From the NCBI GenBank assembly GCA_044355655.1, contig JBIKXS010000006.1:1-64000 (forward strand): a stretch of 64,000 nt of DNA, written 5' to 3'. A program made the position numbers and the translations under genes. Source of the DNA: UBA3064 sp023258775. GTDB lineage: Bacteria; Pseudomonadota; Gammaproteobacteria; Burkholderiales; Burkholderiaceae_E. Positions within the stretch are counted from its first letter, which is position 1; the number at the start of each line of letters is the position of its first letter. Below, piece after piece: positions 34,308 through 43,278 of this stretch. The notes beneath the pieces were generated by a model that saw only the letters and a list, made by a program, of their open reading frames with translations, did not search any database and was not told the DNA's origin.

Positions 34308-35288
34308 ATGACTTCCATGGCTCATCATCGCGATTCGGTTGCCCCAGAAGGGCTCACCATTTTCACTGGCAACGCAGTCCCTAAGCTGGCAGCAGATGTT
34401 GCCGCGCACTTACGAGTGCCTTTGGGGCGTGCAACCGTCGGACGCTTTTCCGACGGTGAAGTGATGGTTGAAATCCTCGAAAACGTTCGAGGGCGAGATT
34501 GTTTTGTGCTCCAGTCGACTTGTTCGCCGACCAATGACCATTTGATGGAATTGTTGATCATGGTCGATGCCCTTAAGCGGGCCTCGGCAGGGCGGATAAC
34601 CGCAGCCGTTCCCTATTTTGGCTATGCCAGACAAGATCGCCGAGTTCGCTCCACCCGGGTGGCGATCAGCGCCAAGGTCGTTGCCAATATGCTTCAGGTA
34701 GCGGGTGTAGACCGGGTACTCACCATGGATCTGCATGCGGACCAGATTCAAGGCTTTTTCGATATCCCAGTCGATAATATTTACGCAGCACCTGTACTGC
34801 TTGCCGATGTTCACAAGCAAAAATTTGATGATTTATTGGTTGTTTCACCCGACGTCGGCGGGGTTGTACGCGCGAGGGCGATGGCAAAACGGCTTGACTG
34901 CGAACTTGCCATTATCGACAAACGACGACCCAAGGCCAATGTGACTGAGGTCATGAATATTATTGGCGACGTCCGGGGGCGCACCTGCGTGATCATGGAT
35001 GACATTGTTGACACGGCTAACACGTTGGTGAAGGCTGCCAGCGCCCTTAAGGAACATGGCGCAGCAAAGGTTCTCGCTTACTGCACACATCCTGTGCTGT
35101 CGGGCGGGGCTGTGCGTCGAGTTGCCGATTCCGAACTTGACGGCCTGGTTGTCACGGATACGATTCCTTTGCCTCGCGACGGTATTGCTTGCGAGAAAAT
35201 TAGGATTCTCACCTCAGCCCAATTACTGGCCGAAACGATTTTGCGTATTAACAGGTCTGACTCAGTCTCTTCGCTTTTCGTCGACTGA
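34308..35288 (+). CDS. prs: ribose-phosphate pyrophosphokinase
   Basis: Makes PRPP from ribose 5-phosphate and ATP; PRPP feeds histidine, purine and pyrimidine synthesis, including the his genes above. 326 residues: FTGNAVPKLAADVAAHL, ATP-site FSDGEVMVEI, FGYARQDRR flexible-loop segment, metal-site DLHADQIQGFFD and the PRPP loop VIMDDIVDTANTL. No strong Shine-Dalgarno is seen; an inverted repeat lies 30 bases before the start. Confidence 0.96.
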   Translation: MTSMAHHRDSVAPEGLTIFTGNAVPKLAADVAAHLRVPLGRATVGRFSDGEVMVEILENVRGRDCFVLQSTCSPTNDHLMELLIMVDALKRASAGRITAAVPYFGYARQDRRVRSTRVAISAKVVANMLQVAGVDRVLTMDLHADQIQGFFDIPVDNIYAAPVLLADVHKQKFDDLLVVSPDVGGVVRARAMAKRLDCELAIIDKRRPKANVTEVMNIIGDVRGRTCVIMDDIVDTANTLVKAASALKEHGAAKVLAYCTHPVLSGGAVRRVADSELDGLVVTDTIPLPRDGIACEKIRILTSAQLLAETILRINRSDSVSSLFVD

Positions 35289-35432
35289 GCCAAAACCTCT
35301 CAACACGGCAGCATTCGATCTGGTCGCGGATCGGTTGATGCCCCAAACGACTCTTTTTAAAGGGTTGTGGCAGAGCTAAATCAGCGATTAGCCCTTTTGA
35401 AGGCATTGCTGCTTTGTCCTGGTGTCTTAGCG

Positions 35433-35459
35433 CCTGCAAGCGTTTTGCTGCAGGTTTTT
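35433..35459 (+). terminator. probable Rho-independent terminator after prs
   Basis: CCTGC and GCAGG flank an inner AGC/GCT pair with one bulged A and a GTTTT loop, followed by TTTTT. It lies 145 bases after the prs stop and 76 before rplY, inside the 247-base gap. It is modest in strength, so some readthrough into rplY is possible. Confidence 0.6.
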
Positions 35460-35535
35460 GATGGTAGATCGCTGTTTGCTCGGTGGGTTTGATCGACATA
35501 ACCCACTGCTCATAATGGCTTAAGAAGGGAAAATC

Positions 35536-36159
35536 ATGAAAGTAGTTGCAACAAGTCGTTCAGCGCAAGGGTCGAGTGCGAGCCGCCGCCTGCGCCGTGC
35601 AGGCAAGGTTCCCGGAATCATTTACGGTTCACCGGGAAACCCCACCGCGATTGAAGTTGAGCATAACCCGCTCTTCCATGCGCTCAGAGTAGAAGCTTTC
35701 CACGCGTCGATTCTCGATATGGAACTTGATGGACAAAGCCAACAAGTCTTACTACGGGATGTTCAATGGCACCCCTATAAGCAGCAGGTCTTGCATATCG
35801 ATTTTGAACGTGTGGCCCCAGATCGCAAGATTCACATGAAGGTGCCATTGCACTTTGTTAACCAGGAAAATTCGCCCGCTGTTAAGCTTTCTGCAGGCAT
35901 CGTAGGCCATGTTCTTAATGAAGTTGAGATTTCCTGTCTCCCAGCCCAACTGCCCGAATTCATCAAGGTCGATCTCGGACAACTCGAGGCAGGAAAGTCC
36001 TTGCATGTGCGCGACATTCATTTTCCCGAAGGTGTCACGCCCGTTTTGCGGGCCAAGGAAAATCCGGTATTGGTCACAGTAACCCTGCCGATTGCTGAAG
36101 AGATTGCACCTGCCGAAACCGCAGCTAAGCCTGCGGCAAAAGGAAAGGGCAAGAAATAA
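35536..36159 (+). CDS. rplY: 50S ribosomal protein L25/general stress protein Ctc
   Basis: 5S-rRNA-binding protein; the 207-residue length is the long L25/Ctc form with the extra C-terminal TL5 domain. N-terminal segment RSAQGSSASRRLRRAGKVPGIIYG is diagnostic. The C-terminus is an Ala/Lys-rich tail (PAETAAKPAAKGKGKK). AAGAAGGGAAAATC precedes the ATG. pth follows 44 bases later. Confidence 0.95.
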   Translation: MKVVATSRSAQGSSASRRLRRAGKVPGIIYGSPGNPTAIEVEHNPLFHALRVEAFHASILDMELDGQSQQVLLRDVQWHPYKQQVLHIDFERVAPDRKIHMKVPLHFVNQENSPAVKLSAGIVGHVLNEVEISCLPAQLPEFIKVDLGQLEAGKSLHVRDIHFPEGVTPVLRAKENPVLVTVTLPIAEEIAPAETAAKPAAKGKGKK

Positions 36160-36203
36160 TTCAGCTGCAGGCCGGGGGCTAGTCCAAGTAAAGGCACAAC
36201 CTC

Positions 36204-36848
36204 ATTCAAACCGTCGATAAGAAAGCTGCGATCAGGCTCGTCGTTGGGCTCGGCAACCCCGGCTCAGAACACGAGTCTGATCGTCATAACGCCGGCTTTT
36301 GGTGCCTTGATCGACTGCTTCCTAAGCTTGACCCATCAGCAACCTTTAGCAACGAGGCGAAATTTTTTGCTTCAATCGCGAGCTGTCGATTCGAGGGAAG
36401 GCTGATTCATCTGATTAAACCAACAACATGGATGAATCGCTCGGGCCAGTCGGTCGTGGCTGTTTGCAGCTTTTATAAAATTCTGCCCCAAGAAATTCTC
36501 GTTGTCCATGACGAGCTTGATCTGCTGCCCGGCATTGCAAGAATGAAGTTTGGCGGCGGCTCGGCAGGACATAATGGACTCAAAGACATCAGCGAGCGTC
36601 TGGCACAACAGGATTACTGGCGGCTTCGAATCGGCATCGGTCACCCTCGAAGCTTGAATCTTGCGCAAGCGGTTGGCGATTTTGTCTTACATCGCCCAGC
36701 GCCCGCGCAGTTCAATTTAATCGACAGCGCCATGCAATCGATACTGCCCCAAATGAGCTCTTTTTTGTTTGGTGAACGCGAAAGCGCCATTGCAATCATG
36801 CATCGTGCTGCAAGCGTCCCGAGGGAGAACACGAAGCATGGTTTATGA
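36204..36848 (+). CDS. pth: peptidyl-tRNA hydrolase, apparently starting at ATT
   Basis: Frees peptides from drop-off peptidyl-tRNA. Family motifs are clear: VGLGNPGSEHESDRHNAGFW (with catalytic His), LIKPTTWMNRSG, VVHDELDLLPG and GGSAGHNGLKDI. Between the in-frame TAA at 36189 and the conserved VVGLGNPG (from 36240) there is no ATG, GTG or TTG. The best start is ATT at 36204, with AAAGG ending 9 bases upstream, giving 214 residues; ATC at 36231 is a weaker alternative. The next gene overlaps the end by 11 bases. Confidence 0.9.
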   Translation: MQTVDKKAAIRLVVGLGNPGSEHESDRHNAGFWCLDRLLPKLDPSATFSNEAKFFASIASCRFEGRLIHLIKPTTWMNRSGQSVVAVCSFYKILPQEILVVHDELDLLPGIARMKFGGGSAGHNGLKDISERLAQQDYWRLRIGIGHPRSLNLAQAVGDFVLHRPAPAQFNLIDSAMQSILPQMSSFLFGERESAIAIMHRAASVPRENTKHGL

Positions 36849-38424
36849 CTATCTGATCGAGAATGTTTGGCTTCACGACGGCCTTGGGTCACCCGCCCAA
36901 CATGCCGATCTTGCAATCCAGGCAGGCAGAATTGCTGAGATTCGCTATTACGGAGAAAGCTTAGATGCCGAGGATCGAGGGCTCAGTCCCGAAAAGCTAG
37001 GCCCAGCCTCAAGACAACAGCATCTGGGCGCGACGCGACAAGCTTTGACGGGTGCGCATCGTTCGCTTGGCATGCGCGGCAAAGCGCGGGTCAAAGGTGA
37101 GGGCATGCATCTTGCGCCGGGCTTTATCGATGTTCACACCCACGACGACGCCGCACTCTTGATGCAGGCTTCGATGGACTTCAAAGTCTCACAAGGTGTG
37201 ACCACGGTGATCACCGGTAACTGTGGCGTGAGCATTGCACCGCTTCCAGAGGGTGAACTGCCAATGCCCCTAGGTCTTGTCGCTGGCGGCGATAAGCCAC
37301 GGTTTCGTAACTTCAAGGACTATGTTGACGCGCTCAAGGACAGCCCTGCGGCAACCCATGCCCTCATGCTCATCGGACATTCGGCCTTACGCGCTTGCAC
37401 CATGGACCGACTCGACCGCGAAGCGAGTCCGTCAGAAATCCTCGCCATGCAGCAACTACTTCAGGCCTGCCTTGCCGACGGTGCGGCAGGAGCATCCACA
37501 GGTAGCTTTTATCCCACTGCCTCAAAAGCAAGTCAGCATGAGATTTCGCAGGTTTTGCGTCCTTTGTGCCAATGCGGCGGGATTTTCACCACTCATATGC
37601 GTAACGAAGCCGAAGGCTTGATGGCTTCCATTGAAGAGACGATTGAAATCGGTAAAACCCTTGGCGTCCGTACCATCATCTCGCATCACAAGTGTGCAGG
37701 CCCTTTAGCCCATGGCCAATCGGGACAAAGCCTTGCTCGCATCGAGGCAGCTGCGCAGTCGCTTGAACTGGGCTTTGATGTGTATCCCTACGAAGCCTCC
37801 TCAACCATGCTGCTCGCAGACCGGGCAAAACTTTCGCGCAAAACCATCATTACCGCTTGCCCAAGGTTTCCGCAGTACGAAGGACGTGATTTTGATCAGC
37901 TTTGCATCGAGCTAAAGCGTTCTGCAACAGACTGCGCCGACTATCTCGGACCGAGCGGTGCGGTGTATTTCACCATGGATGAGGCCGACGTTGACCGTAT
38001 TGTCAGCCACCCCCAATCGATGATTGGATCCGATGGCATTCCCTTGCAAGGCAAACCTCATCCGCGTCTGTGGGGTACATTCCCTCGTGTGCTCGCACGC
38101 TACGTACGGGAGAAGAATCTTCTTTCCCTGCCCCAGGCCATTCGCAAAATGACTGCACTTTCGGCAGCGCATTTCGGACTTGATCGTGGGCCGCTCCAAC
38201 GCGGCAGGATTTGCCTTGATGCTGCAGCAGATTTGGTGCTTTTCGATCCGCAGCAAGTGCTCGACCTTGCCGACTACGAACGGCCTGAGCAGCCCAGTGT
38301 GGGCATTGAAGCAACCTGGGTAGCGGGTCAGCGCGTCTATACCGGCGCTCGATTAGCCGATGCAGAAGCATCACAGGCAGGATGCAGCACGGCAAGACCG
38401 GGCCAGTTACTGACCGGGCGTTAA
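36838..38424 (+). CDS. N-acyl-D-amino-acid deacylase family amidohydrolase
   Basis: Metal-dependent amidohydrolase of about 528 residues resembling D-aminoacylases. The metal motif GFIDVHTHDDAALL is near residue 99, TGNCGVSIAPL near 128, and a late Asp in MIGSDGIPLQGKPHPRLWGTF. The N-terminal beta-domain carries an extra segment of roughly 45 residues (about 38-85), basic and Gln/Arg-rich, before GMHLAPGFID. The ATG at 36838 has GAGGGAGAA upstream; a longer frame upstream overlaps pth. True substrate unknown. Confidence 0.85.
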   Translation: MVYDYLIENVWLHDGLGSPAQHADLAIQAGRIAEIRYYGESLDAEDRGLSPEKLGPASRQQHLGATRQALTGAHRSLGMRGKARVKGEGMHLAPGFIDVHTHDDAALLMQASMDFKVSQGVTTVITGNCGVSIAPLPEGELPMPLGLVAGGDKPRFRNFKDYVDALKDSPAATHALMLIGHSALRACTMDRLDREASPSEILAMQQLLQACLADGAAGASTGSFYPTASKASQHEISQVLRPLCQCGGIFTTHMRNEAEGLMASIEETIEIGKTLGVRTIISHHKCAGPLAHGQSGQSLARIEAAAQSLELGFDVYPYEASSTMLLADRAKLSRKTIITACPRFPQYEGRDFDQLCIELKRSATDCADYLGPSGAVYFTMDEADVDRIVSHPQSMIGSDGIPLQGKPHPRLWGTFPRVLARYVREKNLLSLPQAIRKMTALSAAHFGLDRGPLQRGRICLDAAADLVLFDPQQVLDLADYERPEQPSVGIEATWVAGQRVYTGARLADAEASQAGCSTARPGQLLTGR

Positions 38425-38437
38425 GCTTCGAAGTCCG

Positions 38438-39370
38438 CTAACTCGCCTTGGATAGGTCACTTTTCGGACGATTCGCAACACCTGAGATTACATGCCCGGC
38501 AGGAGCAACCCTAGCGGCGGACTCGCAATGGCCTGTTTGATCATCAAAAAAGAAATCTGGTTCAAAGGCCTTTAAAAAACCTCCCTTATCCAGACCGCCT
38601 AGAAACATCGCCTCGTCAACCTCAACCCCCCAATCAAGCAAGGTACGAATGGCGCGTTCATGGGCGGGGGCACTACGTGCTGTCACAAGCGCTGTTCGCA
38701 CCCGCATGGCGGTAGGCCCTTGTTCTTGTAATCGATGCAATGCCTCCAAGAGAGGTTTAAAAGGGCCCCCTGGAAGCGGACGTGCTGCATGTTCACGTTC
38801 ATGCGCCTGAAAGGCCCCCAAGCCTTCTCGCTGAAAAAGTTGCTCGCTTTCATCGGAAAACAAGACAGCATCGCCATCAAAGGCAATCCGTAATTCATCA
38901 GGATGTGCCACCGATGCTTGCATTGAACTCGGGAAAACCCGCGCCGCCGGAAAACCAGCCTCTAAAGCCTCTCGCACATCTTGCTCATTGGCCGACAAGA
39001 AGAGATTGGCCTTTAAGGGCTCAAGATAAGGCCATGGCCTTCGTCCTCTTGTAAACACCCCACGCTCAAGACGCAAGCCCATTTGCTGAGCCGATCTGAA
39101 CACGCGCATGCCCGAGACCGGATCATTGCGCGAGACCACCACCACTTCAACTCGCCTTTGCGAATCAGGGCTGTTTTCTGGGTCAAAAGCAAGCAGCTTT
39201 CTTACCAGCGCAAAGGCAATCCCAGGTTTGGCTGCCTGATCCAGGCGCTCGCGTTGAAGCGCGCGATAAGCGCGATCATCGCTTTGCTCAAAGACGCGAT
39301 TTTCCTCTTCAAAGTCAAAAACAGCCCTTGAAGAAATAGCAACCACTAACTTGTTGTCTAAGCTGACCAT
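38438..39370 (-). CDS. cytosolic 5'-nucleotidase (cN-I-like family)
   Basis: 310-residue member of the family of bacterial 5'-nucleotidases related to eukaryotic cN-I. The pattern FDGDAVLFSDESEQLF (about 165-180) carries the DxD-like metal site, preceded by VVVVSRNDPVSGMRVFRS, and followed by RTALVTARSAPAHERAIRTL and FLGGLDKGGFL. Convergent with the D-aminoacylase gene and divergent from ychF. Substrate not inferable. Confidence 0.85.
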   Translation of the reverse strand: MVSLDNKLVVAISSRAVFDFEEENRVFEQSDDRAYRALQRERLDQAAKPGIAFALVRKLLAFDPENSPDSQRRVEVVVVSRNDPVSGMRVFRSAQQMGLRLERGVFTRGRRPWPYLEPLKANLFLSANEQDVREALEAGFPAARVFPSSMQASVAHPDELRIAFDGDAVLFSDESEQLFQREGLGAFQAHEREHAARPLPGGPFKPLLEALHRLQEQGPTAMRVRTALVTARSAPAHERAIRTLLDWGVEVDEAMFLGGLDKGGFLKAFEPDFFFDDQTGHCESAARVAPAGHVISGVANRPKSDLSKAS

Positions 39371-39432
39371 GATGAACGACTATACTTCAGCGGCTCAATT
39401 CATGGATTTTTTTCGATAAGAAAGCAGGCTTT

Positions 39433-40527
39433 ATGGCTCTTCAATGTGGCATTGTTGGACTTCCAAACGTGGGTAAGTCCACGCTATTTAATGCGCTAAC
39501 CAAGGCGGGTATCGCCGCGGAAAACTACCCCTTTTGCACGATCGAGCCCAATGTCGGCATCGTCGAAGTGCCTGATGATCGCCTGCAAGCACTCGCATCG
39601 ATCGTGAAACCCGAGCGGGTTTTGTCTGCTACCGTCGAGTTTGTTGACATCGCGGGCCTGGTTGCTGGCGCAAGCAAAGGTGAAGGTCTAGGCAATCAGT
39701 TTCTTGCCAATATCCGGGAAACCGATGCAGTCGTCCATGTTGTGCGCTGTTTTGAAGACAGCAATGTTGTCCATGTTTCGGGACGGGTTGATCCCTTATC
39801 TGACATCGAAGTTATCAATACCGAGCTCGCACTTGCGGACATGGCAACTGTTGACAAAGCTTTGGCGCGTTATGCCAAAGTGGCCCGCTCGGGGGGCGAC
39901 AAAGAAGCCATGCGTCTTGTTGAGGTTTTGGAGAAAGTCCTCCCGGTACTCAACGAGGCCAAACCGGTGCGCTCGATCGATCTTTACGAGGAAGAAAAAG
40001 CGTTGCTTAGGCCGCTTTGTTTAATTACGGCAAAGCCAACCATGTATGTAGCCAATGTACGCGACGATGGATTTAAAAATAACCCGCACTTGGAACAGGT
40101 GATTTCATTAGCGCAGTCAGAAGGCTCGATGGTGGTGCCGATTTGTGCGTCTATCGAAGCTGAAATCGCAGACATGAGCAACGAGGATAAAACCGTGTTC
40201 CTGGCCGACATGGGTATGACCGAGCCTGGACTGAATCGGGTCATTCGTGCAGCTTTCAACCTGCTGGGCTTACAAACTTACTTCACCGCAGGCGTTAAAG
40301 AGGTTCGCGCCTGGACCATCCGAAAAGGTTATACCGCCCCGCAAGCCGCAGGTGTGATTCACACCGACTTTGAACGCGGCTTTATCCGAGCAGAAACCAT
40401 TGCCTATGCTGATTTCATTCAATACAAAGGCGAAAACGGTGCAAAAGAGGCTGGGAAAATGCGTTTAGAGGGCAAGGACTACCCGGTCAAAGACGGGGAT
40501 GTCATGCATTTTAGATTCAACGTCTAA
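39433..40527 (+). CDS. ychF: redox-regulated ATPase YchF
   Basis: Universal Obg-like ATPase that binds the ribosome. 364 residues: P-loop GLPNVGKSTLFNALT, ENYPFCTIEPNVGIV, DIAGLV switch, and the TGS domain at the C-terminus. It normally follows pth directly in related genomes; here two genes (36838-39370) lie between. AAGAAAGCAGG lies just before the ATG. Confidence 0.96.
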   Translation: MALQCGIVGLPNVGKSTLFNALTKAGIAAENYPFCTIEPNVGIVEVPDDRLQALASIVKPERVLSATVEFVDIAGLVAGASKGEGLGNQFLANIRETDAVVHVVRCFEDSNVVHVSGRVDPLSDIEVINTELALADMATVDKALARYAKVARSGGDKEAMRLVEVLEKVLPVLNEAKPVRSIDLYEEEKALLRPLCLITAKPTMYVANVRDDGFKNNPHLEQVISLAQSEGSMVVPICASIEAEIADMSNEDKTVFLADMGMTEPGLNRVIRAAFNLLGLQTYFTAGVKEVRAWTIRKGYTAPQAAGVIHTDFERGFIRAETIAYADFIQYKGENGAKEAGKMRLEGKDYPVKDGDVMHFRFNV

Positions 40528-40555
40528 CGCGGGCGGTTTAATGTCGAACTACTTA

Positions 40556-40957
40556 TCAAGCCTTATCGTCAATCTGCTCGAGTTCCTCGTCCTGAGCCTG
40601 TGCCTGCGCTAATTGCAACTGCTCAAGTGCGGAGGTAGTCGCAACCGCGGGCGTGCCTGTAGCGTGCTTGGCGGCTTCGGCTTTTGCCCCCTCTTTGCGA
40701 AGCGCTTCTTCGCGTTTGGCCACATCTTCACGCGAAGGTTTCTTCTGATAACCAACGGCTTTAAGGCCAGCGTCGATAGCCTCACCCGAAGCCTCAGCAA
40801 TAAATCCGACCGATACAACTACGAGTCCAATAACCAAAATGCCGCCCGCCCACTCAAGTGGATTGAATGCGGCTTCTGAAGCAAAAGCTAAACCTGGTGT
40901 GAGCAAAACACCAAGCCTGGCAAACAATTTGCCGCGCTTAAGATAAAAATATTTCAT
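40556..40957 (-). CDS. hypothetical small membrane protein with charged tail
   Basis: I do not recognise this 133-residue protein. It has an N-terminal signal-like segment (about 12-26, ending AFASEAA), a glycine-containing membrane helix (about 37-58, ILVIGLVVVSVGFIAEA) and a hydrophilic C-terminus rich in Lys, Glu, Ala and Gln ending in QDEELEQIDDKA. It lies alone between ychF and ppk on the minus strand, with 28 bases to the convergent ychF end. The frame is fully open and codon use looks like its neighbours, so I take it as real. Confidence 0.6.
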   Translation of the reverse strand: MKYFYLKRGKLFARLGVLLTPGLAFASEAAFNPLEWAGGILVIGLVVVSVGFIAEASGEAIDAGLKAVGYQKKPSREDVAKREEALRKEGAKAEAAKHATGTPAVATTSALEQLQLAQAQAQDEELEQIDDKA

Positions 40958-41067
40958 GATTTAGATCGGAAATTAGCAGATCAAATCGTATTTTCATAAA
41001 ACCTTAGTCTGATGCTCAAGCATTGGTTGCGACAAACCAACGGCGTTTTAACCCATGTTCACAAGCT

Positions 41068-43278
41068 TTAGGGCTCGTTAAATCCACTTAATCGTTGAAG
41101 CAATCGATTTTGTGATTCGCTTTGCGAACCGCGAATCAATGAGGATCCCTTAGGCCAATGAGGTTCTTCGTTCCGGTCATAATTACCTTGTGCATCCATT
41201 TCCCAGGCGCTGGGATTCTTGTCTGAATGCACAAGCAAACCCTCTTCGATGACGCGCTTTTTTGCCTTGGCATCAAGAACGGGAAAGGCGATTTCGACAC
41301 GTCGCCGTAAATTTCTTTGCATCCAGTCCGCAGACGATAGCCAGACCTCTTCATGACCCTGATTATGAAAGTAATAAATCCTACTATGTTCTAAAAATCT
41401 CCCTATAACCGACCATACTCGAATGTTTTCCGAAAGCCCCTTGACGCCAGGCCTCAACGCGCAGACCCCCCGAATGATTAATGCCACTTCAACGCCAGCC
41501 TGACTCGCCGCATAAAGCGCCTCAATAACTTCTGGGTCGATCAAAGCATTGAGCTTTGCGCGAATCAAACCGCGCTTGCCCTCTTTCACATGCTTAATTT
41601 CTCGTGCAATCGATTCAAGCACCATGGGCATCAGGGTGAAGGGCGCCTGCGCCAAATGCCTTAAATTCTCCGCTTGACCCAGACCGGTAAGTCTTCGAAA
41701 CACTTCATGCACATCGGCGCATATGCCTGGATGCGCAGTGAGAAGTCCGAAATCCTCGTAAACTTTGGCCGTTCTTGGGTGGTAGTTGCCTGTACCGAGA
41801 TGAACATAGCGAACAAGTCTTCGACCCTCTCGACGGATGACCATGGCCATCTTGGCATGAGTCTTATGGCCAACCACACCATAAACAACGTGCGCACCCA
41901 CTGCCTCAAGACGCGAAGCCCATTGCATATTGGTTTCTTCGTCAAAACGGGCCATTAACTCAAGCACTACGGTTACTTCTTTGCCTCGACGTGCTGCTTC
42001 AATCAGCGAGGCCATTAGAACCGAGTCTGCCCCCGTTCGATAAACCGTTTGCTTGATCGCCACAACATGCGGATCGGTTGCAGCACTGCTCAAAAAACGC
42101 TGAACGGGTTCGAAGCTTTCATAAGGATGATGCAAGAGAACATCGCCCTCAAGGATCGAGTCAAACAGTTGATTGCGACTTGCAGAAATGGCTTTGGACC
42201 AGGCCGGCATAAATGATCCAAATTTCAGATCTGACCGATCGACGAGTTCGATGACTTGTTGTAATCGGACTAGATTCACCGGGCCTTCCACCGGATAAAG
42301 GTCTTCGAGTGTTAGCTTGAATTCTTCGCGCAAACGCTGCTTTAAAGGTTCAGGACAAGCCGCAGAAACCTCGATGCGCACCGCATCACCGAAGTGGCGT
42401 TGCACAAGTTCATCCTGCAGTGCAGCTTTCAGATCGGTGACTTCCTCATCGTCGACATAAAGATCACTATTTCGCGTGACCCTAAACTGGTGGGAGCTAA
42501 CTACCTTCAGACCCGGGAAAAGCCGATGCATAAAGCCTTGTACCACCGAGGTAAGCAGCATCAGGCCATGAGGGTGGCCAGAGATCTCTTTAGGGACCGA
42601 TAACACCCGAGGTAGAGCTCTTGGCGCTTGAACAATCGCAATGTGGACATCACGACCAAAAGCATCTCGGCCGTCTAAATCGACCACAAAGTTCAAAGAC
42701 TTATTGAGCACTCGCGGAAACGGATGCACTGGGTCGAGCGCGATCGGGGTGAGCAGTGGTTCAACTTCGCTATGGAAGAATTGTTCGGCCCATTCCCGTT
42801 GGGCCGGGCTCCACTCTTCGCTCAGATGGATCACAACACCTTGCTCACGCAATTTTGGCAATAGCTCGCGGTTTAAAAGTCCGTATTGCCGACGCACCAA
42901 GCTACGCGCCCTCAGCTGAACCGCATCAAGGGTTTGCAAGGTTTCTAAGCTCGCGCTCGGGCTATCGGCAAGTTGCTTGAGTTCGGCAACACGAATCTCG
43001 AAAAATTCGTCAAGATTGTTTGAAACAATCGTGAGATAGCGTAAGCGCTCGAGCAAAGGAACTTGTGGATCCTCGGCTTGGGCTAATACTCTTTCATTGA
43101 ACGCGAGAAGCGATAACTCACGGTTCACAAAGGGATCGCGGCGTGCGCTGATGTTTTGTTGCAGCTTCGATTTGCCCTTATGGCCAGCACCCGCTAGCCT
43201 TGCGCCTGTTGTACTCGCGGCTTTTCGCCTAACGGTGATCGGCTTTGCTGCCGAAGCGCCACTGTCCTGACTATCCAT
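41068..43278 (-). CDS. ppk: polyphosphate kinase 1
   Basis: Builds polyphosphate from ATP. 736 residues: N-terminal domain FVNRELSLLAFNERVLAQAED, head domain, and two PLD-type catalytic domains with the phosphorylated His in VVGHKTHAKMAMVIRREG and the motif HLGTGNYHPRTAKVYED. The first 45 residues are a basic, non-conserved extension. Its ATG overlaps the ATG of divergent ppx (CATG, 43276-43279). Confidence 0.95.
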   Translation of the reverse strand: MDSQDSGASAAKPITVRRKAASTTGARLAGAGHKGKSKLQQNISARRDPFVNRELSLLAFNERVLAQAEDPQVPLLERLRYLTIVSNNLDEFFEIRVAELKQLADSPSASLETLQTLDAVQLRARSLVRRQYGLLNRELLPKLREQGVVIHLSEEWSPAQREWAEQFFHSEVEPLLTPIALDPVHPFPRVLNKSLNFVVDLDGRDAFGRDVHIAIVQAPRALPRVLSVPKEISGHPHGLMLLTSVVQGFMHRLFPGLKVVSSHQFRVTRNSDLYVDDEEVTDLKAALQDELVQRHFGDAVRIEVSAACPEPLKQRLREEFKLTLEDLYPVEGPVNLVRLQQVIELVDRSDLKFGSFMPAWSKAISASRNQLFDSILEGDVLLHHPYESFEPVQRFLSSAATDPHVVAIKQTVYRTGADSVLMASLIEAARRGKEVTVVLELMARFDEETNMQWASRLEAVGAHVVYGVVGHKTHAKMAMVIRREGRRLVRYVHLGTGNYHPRTAKVYEDFGLLTAHPGICADVHEVFRRLTGLGQAENLRHLAQAPFTLMPMVLESIAREIKHVKEGKRGLIRAKLNALIDPEVIEALYAASQAGVEVALIIRGVCALRPGVKGLSENIRVWSVIGRFLEHSRIYYFHNQGHEEVWLSSADWMQRNLRRRVEIAFPVLDAKAKKRVIEEGLLVHSDKNPSAWEMDAQGNYDRNEEPHWPKGSSLIRGSQSESQNRLLQRLSGFNEP

